Positions 54,414 through 63,641 of a stretch of 64,000 nt of DNA are shown piece by piece. A program made the position numbers and the translations under genes. Under the pieces are notes generated by a model. That model saw only the letters and a list, made by a program, of their open reading frames with translations, searched no databases and was not told the DNA's origin. Within the stretch, counting starts at the first letter, position 1, and every line of letters starts with the position of its first letter. The stretch comes from Candidatus Micropelagos thuwalensis (GTDB taxonomy: Bacteria; Pseudomonadota; Alphaproteobacteria; RS24). The stretch lies in assembly GCF_000469155.1 (NCBI RefSeq), contig NZ_AWXE01000003.1, forward strand, positions 106,270 to 170,269, written 5' to 3'.

Positions 54414-55979
54414 CTATTCAAAAAAGCTGAGTTGTGCATTTGGCTTTTCCGCTGGTTTAACTTTAGAGGGGCGGCCTGACCTCTTTGGCTTCCGTCGTCG
54501 ACTGCCCAACTTTTCATAAACAACTTTGGAAGTTTGACGAAACCCCTCACGACGAAAAACTTCAGCCATTTTCGCTCTAGCTAATTTGACGGCTGAAGCA
54601 TGTTCGGTAAGCGGAGCAGGATAGGTATCACCAATTTTTAATTGCGCTTTTTGTTGCTGACCCGCATCCATTTTCCATGGCTCATGTATCCAGTCCGAAC
54701 CAACCTCCTGCAATTCCGGCACCCAGCGTCTGATAAAAGCGCCAGTGGGGTCATGATCCATAGATTGCTTTACAGGATTATATATCCTAACCGTATTTAT
54801 ACCGGTAACACCGGACTGCATCTGTAACTGGCTGTAATGTATCCCCGGTTCATAATCAGTAAACACCTGCGCCAAATGATATCCAGTCTTGCGCCAGTCC
54901 AGCCAAAGATTATAACTCGCGAAACTTACAAGCATCGCGCGCATACGGAAGGTAATCCATCCATTGTGATTGAGATTACGCATACAAGCGTCAATAAACG
55001 GATAGCCGGTCATCCCATTTTTCCAGGCATCATAATAATCTTGATTATGCTCACTCTCCCGCAAGCCCTCAAAAAAATCATGCATGCATTTTGTTTCTAT
55101 TGATGGCTGGTCTTCAAGCTTTTGAATAAAATGACACCGCCAGGATAAACGTGACTGAAAAGCGGATAAGCTTCTTCGCGAACCGGGCAATTCGCGTGGA
55201 TCAGCATTATTTTTATAATGCGACAGTGTTTTTACAACCTCTCTCACAGATAGCGTTCCCCATGTCAGATGAGGAGATAGACGCGACGCATATTGCTCCG
55301 ACAGTCCAGGTGCGGATAAACATTTCAGATACTGGCTAACGCGGGAGTCGACAAAACTCTTCAACACGCCCTGACCAGCGCTTCGCCCGCCTTGTTGCAC
55401 CTCGCGACTAATCCACGAGTCTTGGAACACATTTTTCACATCAGGAATTACACCCGAATCAACGCCATCCACTGGACGAAGCGCCTTCGGCATGGGGGTC
55501 ATATCCTGCGCCATGCGGCGATTACGTTCAAATGACCATTTATCACGATTGGCAAGACGCCTGACAACGCCGTTAGATGGAAACTCATGAAACAGAATTT
55601 CATTATCCCGACACCAGTTCAGAACTCGCTTATCTCTCTCATAAGTCCAGCCATTGCCTGTTTCCTCATGCGCATAAATAGATTGCAAATCAAATTGCTT
55701 TTGCAAATCCACCAACACCGCGCACACATCCCCTATGCGAACAACCAATGGCATACCCAAGGCCGCGCAATCTTTTCTGAGTTCTGTCAAACAGGCTTCC
55801 AGAAAGAGCCAGTGCCGTTCTGACGCAAATGGTTGCGCCCAATAGTCACCCTCAACGACATAAAGAGGTAATACGCTATTGCCAGTTTGGCTCGCTGCTT
55901 CTAACGGAGCATGATCCTGCACACGTAAATCACGCTTAAACCATACAATATCAATTTTTTGGACCGCTTGTTTGGGCAA
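54414..55979 (-). CDS. Cryptochrome/deoxyribodipyrimidine photolyase family protein
   Basis: 521 aa. N-terminal alpha/beta domain starting IVWFKRDLRVQDHAPLEAA, and FAD-binding helical domain with LSPHLTWGTLSVREV, SRLSWRCHF, GMTGYPFIDACMRNLNHNGW, MRAMLVSFASYNLWLDWRKTGYHLAQVFTDYEPGIHYSQLQMQSG. The family includes light-driven repair enzymes and photoreceptors; repair class cannot be told here. The C-terminus is basic (RRRKPKRSGRPSK), suggesting DNA binding. Its usual DUF2256 partner lies 25 kb away. Confidence 0.88.
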   Translation of the reverse strand: MPKQAVQKIDIVWFKRDLRVQDHAPLEAASQTGNSVLPLYVVEGDYWAQPFASERHWLFLEACLTELRKDCAALGMPLVVRIGDVCAVLVDLQKQFDLQSIYAHEETGNGWTYERDKRVLNWCRDNEILFHEFPSNGVVRRLANRDKWSFERNRRMAQDMTPMPKALRPVDGVDSGVIPDVKNVFQDSWISREVQQGGRSAGQGVLKSFVDSRVSQYLKCLSAPGLSEQYASRLSPHLTWGTLSVREVVKTLSHYKNNADPRELPGSRRSLSAFQSRLSWRCHFIQKLEDQPSIETKCMHDFFEGLRESEHNQDYYDAWKNGMTGYPFIDACMRNLNHNGWITFRMRAMLVSFASYNLWLDWRKTGYHLAQVFTDYEPGIHYSQLQMQSGVTGINTVRIYNPVKQSMDHDPTGAFIRRWVPELQEVGSDWIHEPWKMDAGQQQKAQLKIGDTYPAPLTEHASAVKLARAKMAEVFRREGFRQTSKVVYEKLGSRRRKPKRSGRPSKVKPAEKPNAQLSFFE

Positions 55980-56161
55980 ACTAACTCCATAGTAGTATGA
56001 ATTGATTAAGTTAGTTTAAAATTGATATTTGACCATTAAGCCTAGTCAGACACGACCTGAATAAAATTATCAAATTTTCAAAGGAAACTTTAAAGCGCCC
56101 TGATTGTCTCTAACAATTCAATCAAAAGTATTGAATTAATTATTTTAGTTAGTCATTAGTG

Positions 56162-56551
56162 TTACTTAATTGTCATAATGTTTTCAGAATATGCATAATC
56201 TTCAATCCCACAAGCTCTCCAAGCAGCACTGATTAGTGCAGTCCATTCCGGACTGTTTTCTTGCCAGTTTGTTATTTTTTTTCGCAGTTCCCAGGACTCA
56301 GTTCTATCCACACATCCAACATCACCGTCACCATAAATTCCACAACTAACATCATGCTTATAAGGTGAATTTTCGCGTTCATATGCCATAACTTTATTTA
56401 GATATTTTAACGACTTATCTGCATCACCTGGACACTTGTTCTTATATATAAAAATTAAATCATCCTTGTTAGCTAAAACCTGAGGTAATGCTTGCGAGGC
56501 ACTAAAAATTCCGAAAAAAACAATAAAATATTTAAAAATATTTAACCTCAC
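56162..56551 (-). CDS. Small secreted four-cysteine protein, copy 3
   Basis: 129 aa with signal peptide. Shares with the next two genes the order C..DA..KYL..., SCGIYGDGDVGCV, W..NSPEWTALISAAWRACGIEDYAYS. Four conserved cysteines suggest two disulfides in the periplasm. Last of three tandem paralogues; function unknown. Confidence 0.65.
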   Translation of the reverse strand: MRLNIFKYFIVFFGIFSASQALPQVLANKDDLIFIYKNKCPGDADKSLKYLNKVMAYERENSPYKHDVSCGIYGDGDVGCVDRTESWELRKKITNWQENSPEWTALISAAWRACGIEDYAYSENIMTIK

Positions 56552-56564
56552 GAAATACTCCTGA

Positions 56565-56951
56565 CTACTCGAGCCTTAAGATATCTAATTGAAACCCAAA
56601 ATCATCGACCTCACAGACACGCCAACCCTCCCTAATTAGCGTATTCCATTGGTCATCATTTTCTTGCCAAGCTACATTAGCCTCGTAATCCTCAACTGAA
56701 TTGGTAACTACCACACATCCCATCATACCGTCATTCAAACGACCACATCTAGAAACCTGAGGTTTAGGCTGATTTTTAAACTGATACTCAAAAAGCTTTT
56801 CATATTTTTTCATAGCACCTTCGATATCTTTGCATTCATTCTTAAAAAAATAAACAACCTTGCCTTTTTCTATATTAATTTGAGCAAAAGTTTGGTTTGG
56901 AAATATTAGAAAGAAAAGAGTTAACAAGGTAATTATTCGCATCATATGCAC
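56565..56951 (-). CDS. Small secreted four-cysteine protein, copy 2
   Basis: 128 aa with signal peptide (ending QTFAQ). Conserved blocks: ECKDIEGAMKKYEKL, RCGRLNDGMMGCVV, NSVEDYEANVAWQENDDQWNTLIREGWRVCEVDD. The EDYE...ND.W..L pattern resembles half of the 48246 protein. Middle gene of three; 2 nt after copy 1. Confidence 0.65.
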   Translation of the reverse strand: MHMMRIITLLTLFFLIFPNQTFAQINIEKGKVVYFFKNECKDIEGAMKKYEKLFEYQFKNQPKPQVSRCGRLNDGMMGCVVVTNSVEDYEANVAWQENDDQWNTLIREGWRVCEVDDFGFQLDILRLE

Positions 56952-56953
56952 AT

Positions 56954-57352
56954 TTACTTCCTTTCTAGTATTTCTTGTTTAAAAGCAAAATTATCTATCT
57001 CACAATAATCCCAGGCTTGGGAAGCGAATTCGAGCCACTTATCGTCATTTGCTTGCCATTCTTGGATCGCATCAAATGTTTTACGGGACTTATGCAAAAT
57101 GACACAACCTGCTGAGCCATTATCATATGCACCACAAAAACCATTGAAGGTATTGGGAAATTGGGTTTCTTGATAAGAAAGCATTTCATTAAAAATGGGC
57201 ATTGCTTTATCAGGGTCTGCACATTTATTTATACCAACAACGGCAAATGAGTACATTTCATTTATTCGTTTTATCTTAGAAGACTGAGCATTAACTTCGT
57301 AAACCCAAAAGCATAATAAAATTATTGAAAAACCGATTAATCTCTCAAACAC
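56954..57352 (-). CDS. Small secreted four-cysteine protein, copy 1
   Basis: 132 aa with signal peptide (ending EVNAQ). Conserved blocks: KCADPDKAMPIFNEML, FCGAYDNGSAGCVI, FDAIQEWQANDDKWLEFASQAWDYCEIDNFAF. First gene of the tandem set, divergent from the serine hydrolase. Confidence 0.65.
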   Translation of the reverse strand: MFERLIGFSIILLCFWVYEVNAQSSKIKRINEMYSFAVVGINKCADPDKAMPIFNEMLSYQETQFPNTFNGFCGAYDNGSAGCVILHKSRKTFDAIQEWQANDDKWLEFASQAWDYCEIDNFAFKQEILERK

Positions 57353-57459
57353 TAAAACTACTCCACAAAAAATCCTATCTTTTTAATTTATAATAAAGAT
57401 TAACTTTTGCAATTTTTGGTAATAATGCATTTAATATAATCCTATTTAGAGTTAAGTCG

Positions 57460-58743
57460 ATGTTTGGTAAGTACAGTCTTTTTTTCTTTATTTCTTTATT
57501 TTTATCTACAGCCTCAAATTTAGCTGGTGAGGTAAAAGTAACTTCGCCAGAAGAAGTTGGTTATTCAACTAAAAAATTGATGGCCCTCAAAGATATTCTT
57601 GATCCTTATATTCAAGACGGCAAATTACCCAATTACATGTTGTCCTTATACCGTGAGGACAAAAAAATTTTTGAAATAATGAATGGGACTACAGATTTTG
57701 ATTTCAAAAAACCAATAAGAGGTAATGATATTTTTTGGATAGCTTCTATGTCAAAACCAATCACCTCACTCGCAGCACTTCAACTAGTTGAGAAGGGGAA
57801 GTTAAACCTAGACGATCCAATTGATAAATATCTGCCTTATTTTTCCAATCCAATTATCGCAATTGATGGAAATATGTCATCAGAATTAAAGCCTGCTAAA
57901 AACAAAATCCTAATAAAAAATTTACTTACTCATACATCTGGACTTACTTATGGATCAAGTATCGCGAAAGAAAACGATGTTTCAAATCTGTATGACGGCA
58001 TAGACCCTATGAGCCCATCAAGATCTTTAAGCGACTCGGTAAACTTAATATCTGAGTTACCTCTTATTGCAGAACCCAACACAGAATTTAACTATTCAGT
58101 AAGCTTACTCGTATTGGGCCTAATAATTGAAGATATAACCGGTATGCGTCTTGGCGATTATCTTGAAGAAAATATATTTAAACCTTTAAATATGATAGAT
58201 ACTGCATTTTACATTGATGTTAGTAAACACGATCGAATTGCAGATCTTTTTCAAGCAAAACGAGTAACCGTTCAAGTTCCAGGAGAAAACCTTTCGTTTG
58301 AACCTAGCCCTCTAACCAAATGGTGCAAAAACAAGAAAATGGCTGATCATGGCGGCGAGGGTCTTTGTTCAACAGCTGCGGATTATCATAAATTTATTCA
58401 GCTATTAATGAATAAGGGAGAGCTCAATGGAGTTCGGATCCTGGGTGAAAAATATACCAATTTAATGCTGACAAATCAGATGCCGTCAGAAGCAGGGGAA
58501 GCACCTTTAACTAACTTTTTCGGCCCAGTAGCAAAAAACTTACAATTCAGCTACGGGCTTGGAATAAGTTTGGATAGAGAACTTACAAAAACAAGATATT
58601 ACTGGTGGGCTGGTGCTGCGAATACTTTTTTTTGGTTTGATACAAAAACTAAATTGCATGGTGTCTTTATGACTCATCACCTCCCAGTTTTGTATAATAT
58701 TATTGATCAACTATATAGTGTTACAGACAATTCGAAGTTGTAA
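57460..58743 (+). CDS. Secreted serine hydrolase, beta-lactamase class C-like
   Basis: 427 aa with signal peptide (ending AGEV region). Serine nucleophile motif Ser96-M-S-Lys99 in FWIASMSKPITSLAALQL, Tyr212 in FNYSVSLLVLG (third residue of the Y-x-N motif is Val, as in esterase-like members), and GGEGLCSTAADYHKFIQLL. Likely an esterase or peptidase-like member rather than a true beta-lactamase; substrate unknown. Ends 5 nt before the histidine kinase gene. Confidence 0.85.
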   Translation: MFGKYSLFFFISLFLSTASNLAGEVKVTSPEEVGYSTKKLMALKDILDPYIQDGKLPNYMLSLYREDKKIFEIMNGTTDFDFKKPIRGNDIFWIASMSKPITSLAALQLVEKGKLNLDDPIDKYLPYFSNPIIAIDGNMSSELKPAKNKILIKNLLTHTSGLTYGSSIAKENDVSNLYDGIDPMSPSRSLSDSVNLISELPLIAEPNTEFNYSVSLLVLGLIIEDITGMRLGDYLEENIFKPLNMIDTAFYIDVSKHDRIADLFQAKRVTVQVPGENLSFEPSPLTKWCKNKKMADHGGEGLCSTAADYHKFIQLLMNKGELNGVRILGEKYTNLMLTNQMPSEAGEAPLTNFFGPVAKNLQFSYGLGISLDRELTKTRYYWWAGAANTFFWFDTKTKLHGVFMTHHLPVLYNIIDQLYSVTDNSKL

Positions 58744-58748
58744 TCACA

Positions 58749-61529
58749 ATGCAAATTCGTCATCTTTTATCTGTTATAATAATCTTATCTGCATTAATTG
58801 CTGCATCGCTAACAGCACTCCTATTTAATCTTCGTGATAACGCGTCTTCTTCATTTCGTCTGGAAAATGAAAAGAAAATATTTGAAGACCGATTTAAATC
58901 TATTATTCAAGAGGAAGACATAATAATAAATAATTTCAGCCCAACTGGCATTCGGTCATCTTTTTTTGACTCAAGAAACTCCAAGCCACTAGATTTTTCT
59001 CGTAATCAAGCAAATTATTTTAATAATTTACAATCATCAAATGTCACTGAAAACCCAATCCATTTAAACATTTTAAATGGTCGTTATAGAAGTCTAAGTC
59101 GATATTTTACACCATTTTTCCTTCGTGAAATTGAAGGGAGCGTACCATCATTTTATTCATTCTTGAAAATTGAAGATTTGAGCGAAATGTCGTGTCGATC
59201 TGACCCTAGATTAGAGGTCTCACCTTGTGCAGGAAGAACAGAAGAAAATATTCTAATCACATCAAACCGTGAAAAAATTTTTTCAGATATCATAGAGACT
59301 AAAAGTTCTTGGTCAGGCTTTATGGCAGTTAAAAACACTGTTCAACAGAGTCGATGGCAGGAAGCCAACATGAAATTTGGTTATCTGAGAGTTAAAATTT
59401 TTCCTCTTATTGCTGACGATAAGGTTATTGCATTTGGTATAATTGGAAGGGAAATTGAAAGTGCAATTAAATCATTTGCAGAGGGTTTAGTTGCAGATGC
59501 TGAACTTGTTTATATCCCAACACTAGACAGCCAACTTGAAAATACAAGAAATCAAATGCTTAAAAGCCGAATGGAGATTTCCAGATTTCTTATTAACATA
59601 AATAAAAACTTTTATGTCGATGAACAATCTGGACAAGAAGCAATTAGACTTGATTTCGGAGAAAACAGGGATCTTTTTGTAGTCTTATTTAGAGATATCT
59701 CTAACCTTTTAAAAGAACAGAAACTAATTAATCAGCAAGTTGCACCATTAGGGTTTATCATCCTAATTCTACTCGGAATTATAATTCTTGCTGTTCAGAG
59801 AAGTATTTTTAAGCCTCTAAAAGAGGCCGTAGATGCACTTAAGAGTCTTTCTGAACATAATACTGATTTAGTAATCCCCGAACGCAAGGGACTATTATCA
59901 AGTGATAATGATGAAATTGGACGACTTCTGATGGCTCTTAAGAATTATGATGCGACAACAAGAGAGCTGGATCAAATTAAAACTTTGTCCAAAGAGTTGG
60001 AGAAAGCAAAGGATGAAGCTAACAACGCCAATGAGGCTAAAAGTTTATTTCTTGCTAATATGAGCCATGAATTAAGAACACCACTTAATGCAATTATTGG
60101 TCTCGCATCATTGTTAAGAGATGATGTGAGAGAAGATGAACTTGAGGATTATTATGAGCCGCTAGATAGAATTCATCGGGCCAGCAAACATCTTTTGTCA
60201 TTAATAAATGATGTGCTTGATGTATCAAAAATTGAAGCTGGTAAAATTGAGCTTTTCATAGAAAATTTTGACCTCAATGAAATAATTGACGATGTCATTT
60301 TCAGCTCCACTGAGCTAGCAAACCAAAACAATAATGAGTTGAACACTAATATTATTGACGAAATAGGGCTTATTAACTCTGATAGAACTCGTCTTCGTCA
60401 AATTATTTACAATCTAATATCAAATGCCTGTAAATTCACCGAAAAAGGTAAAGTTACCCTATCAACATCTTTCGCTGATGATGAAAAAGATACTTTTCAA
60501 ATTGCAATTACTGATACCGGTATTGGCATGACAGCTGATCAAGTAGCCAAATTATTTTCATCTTTTACTCAAGCTGACAGTTCGACAACTCGAAAATATG
60601 GAGGCACTGGATTAGGATTATCCATCTCAAAACAACTTTCAGAAATTATGGGGGGATCATTAGAAGTTGAAAGTGAAGAAGGTATAGGGTCAACATTTAT
60701 TGTCACACTGCCAATAAATTCCAATAATCAAGACAAACAAAAAGATAATCGTAAAGCTGAAAAAGTAACAAAATTACCTATTAAGGATAGCACGATACTT
60801 ATTATTGATGATGAACAGAGTGTTGTAGATATTTTATCGGAGCAACTTAGACGTAAGGGTTTTGAGATAATCAGTGCTAAAAATGGAGCTGATGGTATTA
60901 CAATGGCCGAAAAGTATATGCCTGCAGCAATAACTCTTGATATCCTTATGCCAGAAATGGATGGCTGGGAAGTGCTCAAACAGCTCAAAAAAAATAAAAA
61001 ATTAAAAGATATTCCGGTGATTATTTCTTCAATAATAGATGATAAGAAGACTGGTTTTTCTCTTGGCGCTAGCGATTTTATATCCAAGCCTGTTGATAAA
61101 GACGAACTTTCAAATGTACTTGGTAGGTTTTTTAATTCCTTCAGTAATAAGAAAGTCCTAATAATTGAGGACGATAGTGACTCCAGACTTTATCTTAAAA
61201 GATTAATGGTAGATTTAGATTTAACGGTTTCAGAAGCAGAAAATGGTAAAAAGGGTATTGAATTTCTTAAATCTTGCGACATTGTCCCTGATTTAATTTT
61301 ACTTGACTTAATGATGCCTGAGATGGACGGATTCCAATTTGCCGAAGAAATAAAACTCCTCGAGAAATGTGCCAATATTCCTATTGTCGTCATTACCGCT
61401 TTGGATTTAAACCCTGCAGATCACTCAAGAATTATTAAAAACGTAGATAGCGTATTCACAAAGGGGCAAGTTAAAGCAGATGAAATTTCGGAAAAAATAT
61501 TCTCCTTACTATTAAAGGAAAGGAATTAA
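58749..61529 (+). CDS. Hybrid sensor histidine kinase with two receiver domains
   Basis: 926 aa. Two membrane segments (about residues 5-27 and 333-353) bracket a periplasmic sensor of unknown type. A HAMP-like helix and coiled coil follow, then HisKA with phosphoacceptor His440 (MSHELRTPLNAIIGL), an ATPase with NLISNACKFTEKG, DTGIGM and GGTGLGLSISKQL, and two C-terminal REC domains with Asp731 and Asp853. The second REC lacks a clear downstream Lys (it reads VFTKGQ). Output is likely through the receiver encoded 2 nt downstream. Confidence 0.92.
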   Translation: MQIRHLLSVIIILSALIAASLTALLFNLRDNASSSFRLENEKKIFEDRFKSIIQEEDIIINNFSPTGIRSSFFDSRNSKPLDFSRNQANYFNNLQSSNVTENPIHLNILNGRYRSLSRYFTPFFLREIEGSVPSFYSFLKIEDLSEMSCRSDPRLEVSPCAGRTEENILITSNREKIFSDIIETKSSWSGFMAVKNTVQQSRWQEANMKFGYLRVKIFPLIADDKVIAFGIIGREIESAIKSFAEGLVADAELVYIPTLDSQLENTRNQMLKSRMEISRFLININKNFYVDEQSGQEAIRLDFGENRDLFVVLFRDISNLLKEQKLINQQVAPLGFIILILLGIIILAVQRSIFKPLKEAVDALKSLSEHNTDLVIPERKGLLSSDNDEIGRLLMALKNYDATTRELDQIKTLSKELEKAKDEANNANEAKSLFLANMSHELRTPLNAIIGLASLLRDDVREDELEDYYEPLDRIHRASKHLLSLINDVLDVSKIEAGKIELFIENFDLNEIIDDVIFSSTELANQNNNELNTNIIDEIGLINSDRTRLRQIIYNLISNACKFTEKGKVTLSTSFADDEKDTFQIAITDTGIGMTADQVAKLFSSFTQADSSTTRKYGGTGLGLSISKQLSEIMGGSLEVESEEGIGSTFIVTLPINSNNQDKQKDNRKAEKVTKLPIKDSTILIIDDEQSVVDILSEQLRRKGFEIISAKNGADGITMAEKYMPAAITLDILMPEMDGWEVLKQLKKNKKLKDIPVIISSIIDDKKTGFSLGASDFISKPVDKDELSNVLGRFFNSFSNKKVLIIEDDSDSRLYLKRLMVDLDLTVSEAENGKKGIEFLKSCDIVPDLILLDLMMPEMDGFQFAEEIKLLEKCANIPIVVITALDLNPADHSRIIKNVDSVFTKGQVKADEISEKIFSLLLKERN

Positions 61530-61531
61530 AC

Positions 61532-61894
61532 ATGGCCAAGATACTCTACGTCGAGGATAACGACGATAATATATATATGCTTAAAAGGTGGTTGAAACGA
61601 AAAGGTCATGAAGTTTTAATAGCCGAAAACGGCGCTGACGGTGTAGATATTGCCGAGCAAGAAATGCCTGATTTAATTTTAATGGATTTAAATTTACCCA
61701 TAATGGACGGCTGGACGGCGACGACAAAAATTAAAGAAAATGAAAAAACCTCCAGCATCCCTGTCATAGCTCTTTCTGCTCACGCAATGAGTGAACATAG
61801 AGAAAAAGCTTTAAATTCTGGCGCTGACGATTATGATACAAAACCCGTGGATGTTGACAGGCTTTTATCCAAAATGGGTAAGTTTCTTGATTAA
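61532..61894 (+). CDS. Single-domain response regulator (DivK-like)
   Basis: 120 aa, only a REC domain: acidic EDNDD near the start, phosphoacceptor Asp52 in LILMDLNLPIMDG, and conserved Lys in YDTKPVD. No output domain, so it passes signals by protein contact, as DivK does. Cotranscribed with the hybrid kinase, and its end faces the REC-GGDEF gene. Confidence 0.92.
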   Translation: MAKILYVEDNDDNIYMLKRWLKRKGHEVLIAENGADGVDIAEQEMPDLILMDLNLPIMDGWTATTKIKENEKTSSIPVIALSAHAMSEHREKALNSGADDYDTKPVDVDRLLSKMGKFLD

Positions 61895-61895
61895 T

Positions 61896-63278
61896 TTATA
61901 ATATGATGCGATTTCTGCCGCCATTTTTTGCTTCATATAATTTTTCGTCAGCAAATGTAAGATAAGAAGAATAATCACCATTCATATCATTTGAATGAGC
62001 AATTCCACCGCTGATTGTCATTGAAATTTTTGAATTGTTAATTTCCAATTCTACTTTTTCAATAGATGACCTAATTCTTTCACATATAATTGACATATCA
62101 TTAATAGATATTGGCTGACAGGCGCATAGAAACTCCTCACCCCCTAACCTGCCAACAAGGTCAACTTTACGAACATTCGCAGAAATAGTTTTAGCAACGA
62201 ATTTTATTGCTTCATCTCCTGCATCATGACCATAGGTATCATTGATTATTTTAAAGTGATCTATGTCAAAAATAGCAACTGCATACTCTTTTCCATTCTC
62301 TTTAAGTTGAGTATCATATTTTTTAAGATCACCAATAATCTTTCTTCGATTGCTTATACCCGTTAATTGATCAGTATTAGCTAACCTGAATAGATCATCT
62401 TGAAGAATTTGTTTTTCAAGAACTGAAGCAACTTTGATTTCTAATACTGATAATTCAACAGGTTTGGCAAGATAGTCATTTGCGCCATTTCTCAAACAAG
62501 TCACAATACTGCGAGGGTCATCTAGACCGCTAATAATTATTACAGGGATTTTTTTATGTTTATCAACAAGCCTGAGTTTCGTTAAAACCTCTATACCATT
62601 CATATCTGGCATTATAAGGTCCAATAAAATCAAATCTGCATCCGTCTTCTCCAGAAATTTTAGAGCATTAGCGCCTGAGTCCTCTTCGTGTACGTCATAA
62701 CCACGTTGCTTAAGGCGTCTGCTAAATATTCCACGATTGATATGATCATCATCAACAATGAGAATGCGCTTGCCTTTTAGTCTTTCATTCGACGCATGTT
62801 TAAACTCGGAGGCATCAATTGAGGAAAAAAATTCAGCAAGAGAGTTTCTCTGGTTTTTATCTTTATTTTCAATTGCTTCTAACCTAATTAGACCATCAAC
62901 TTCTATGGTTAAATCATTTGAAATATCAATAATCTGCTTAATTAAGACTCGAAGCTCTTCATCTGAGTCCTGACAATCGTCGAGAACTAACTTTGAACAA
63001 CCCAGAACTGCGTTTATTGGATTTTTAATATCATGTCTGATTTTTTGGAAATCAAATTTACTAATATCTTGAGTGTTAATATCATCATTATAATGCTCGA
63101 TCAAAGCCACAAGCTTATTTGAGGCACTATGAATTTGATAAATATCTTCTATTGTTTCCTCAGATAGACCATCAAAATTTCGAATTATCTCATTGCAAAT
63201 ACCAACAATTGACTGACTTGGAAAAAGAATTTTCTCTCTAAATTCTGTAATATTTTCATTTTTTGAAATATTAGACAT
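61896..63278 (-). CDS. REC-GGDEF diguanylate cyclase with an N-terminal HisKA-like domain
   Basis: 460 aa. An unusual N-terminal helical region (about 70-135) has an H-box-like RHDIKNPINAVLGCSKL (His82) but no ATPase domain. A REC domain with Asp220 (LILLDLIMPDMNG) follows, then a GGDEF domain with GGEEF at 379-383 and the inhibitory RxxD at 370-373. It should make c-di-GMP on phosphorylation, like PleD. Encoded downstream of PilZ and EAL genes. Confidence 0.9.
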   Translation of the reverse strand: MSNISKNENITEFREKILFPSQSIVGICNEIIRNFDGLSEETIEDIYQIHSASNKLVALIEHYNDDINTQDISKFDFQKIRHDIKNPINAVLGCSKLVLDDCQDSDEELRVLIKQIIDISNDLTIEVDGLIRLEAIENKDKNQRNSLAEFFSSIDASEFKHASNERLKGKRILIVDDDHINRGIFSRRLKQRGYDVHEEDSGANALKFLEKTDADLILLDLIMPDMNGIEVLTKLRLVDKHKKIPVIIISGLDDPRSIVTCLRNGANDYLAKPVELSVLEIKVASVLEKQILQDDLFRLANTDQLTGISNRRKIIGDLKKYDTQLKENGKEYAVAIFDIDHFKIINDTYGHDAGDEAIKFVAKTISANVRKVDLVGRLGGEEFLCACQPISINDMSIICERIRSSIEKVELEINNSKISMTISGGIAHSNDMNGDYSSYLTFADEKLYEAKNGGRNRIIL

Positions 63279-63303
63279 AATCAGTTCAACGATAGGTTAT
63301 TTA

Positions 63304-63633
63304 TTATTTTAACATTTCTAATTTGTTTTCAGATCGCAAATATTCAATGAATTCATTAAAAAATTTTCTGAAATTTTCATCCTCAACAAAATCAACAGCA
63401 AAAAAGTTTTTATTTTCGTCCACCCTTACAATTTTTCCTTTAACTCCCCATCCTTCATTTCCAGATTTATGCGGAAAGACTATAATAATTTCAGCTTCAG
63501 TATTAACTACTGCTTCAAATTCATTTTTGATTAATCCCGCACCAGTTCTACTAAAATCAATTACGGGACAATGATGTCCGTCAATAAAAACATTGACTGG
63601 TAATTTGTATCTGACGCTTTTTCTAGTGCTCAT
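63304..63633 (-). CDS. PilZ domain c-di-GMP receptor
   Basis: 109 aa, essentially a PilZ domain. RKSVR (residues 4-8) is the R-x3-R motif and DFSRTG (26-31) the D-x-S-x2-G motif, the two c-di-GMP contacts. Lies between the EAL gene and the REC-GGDEF gene on the same strand. Confidence 0.9.
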   Translation of the reverse strand: MSTRKSVRYKLPVNVFIDGHHCPVIDFSRTGAGLIKNEFEAVVNTEAEIIIVFPHKSGNEGWGVKGKIVRVDENKNFFAVDFVEDENFRKFFNEFIEYLRSENKLEMLK

Positions 63634-63641
63634 AAATAGAC

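Noticed and set aside
57460..58743. Antibiotic-resistance class C beta-lactamase
   Set aside because: It has the Ser-x-x-Lys motif but lacks a clear Y-x-N and K-T-G, so a general serine hydrolase is the safer call.
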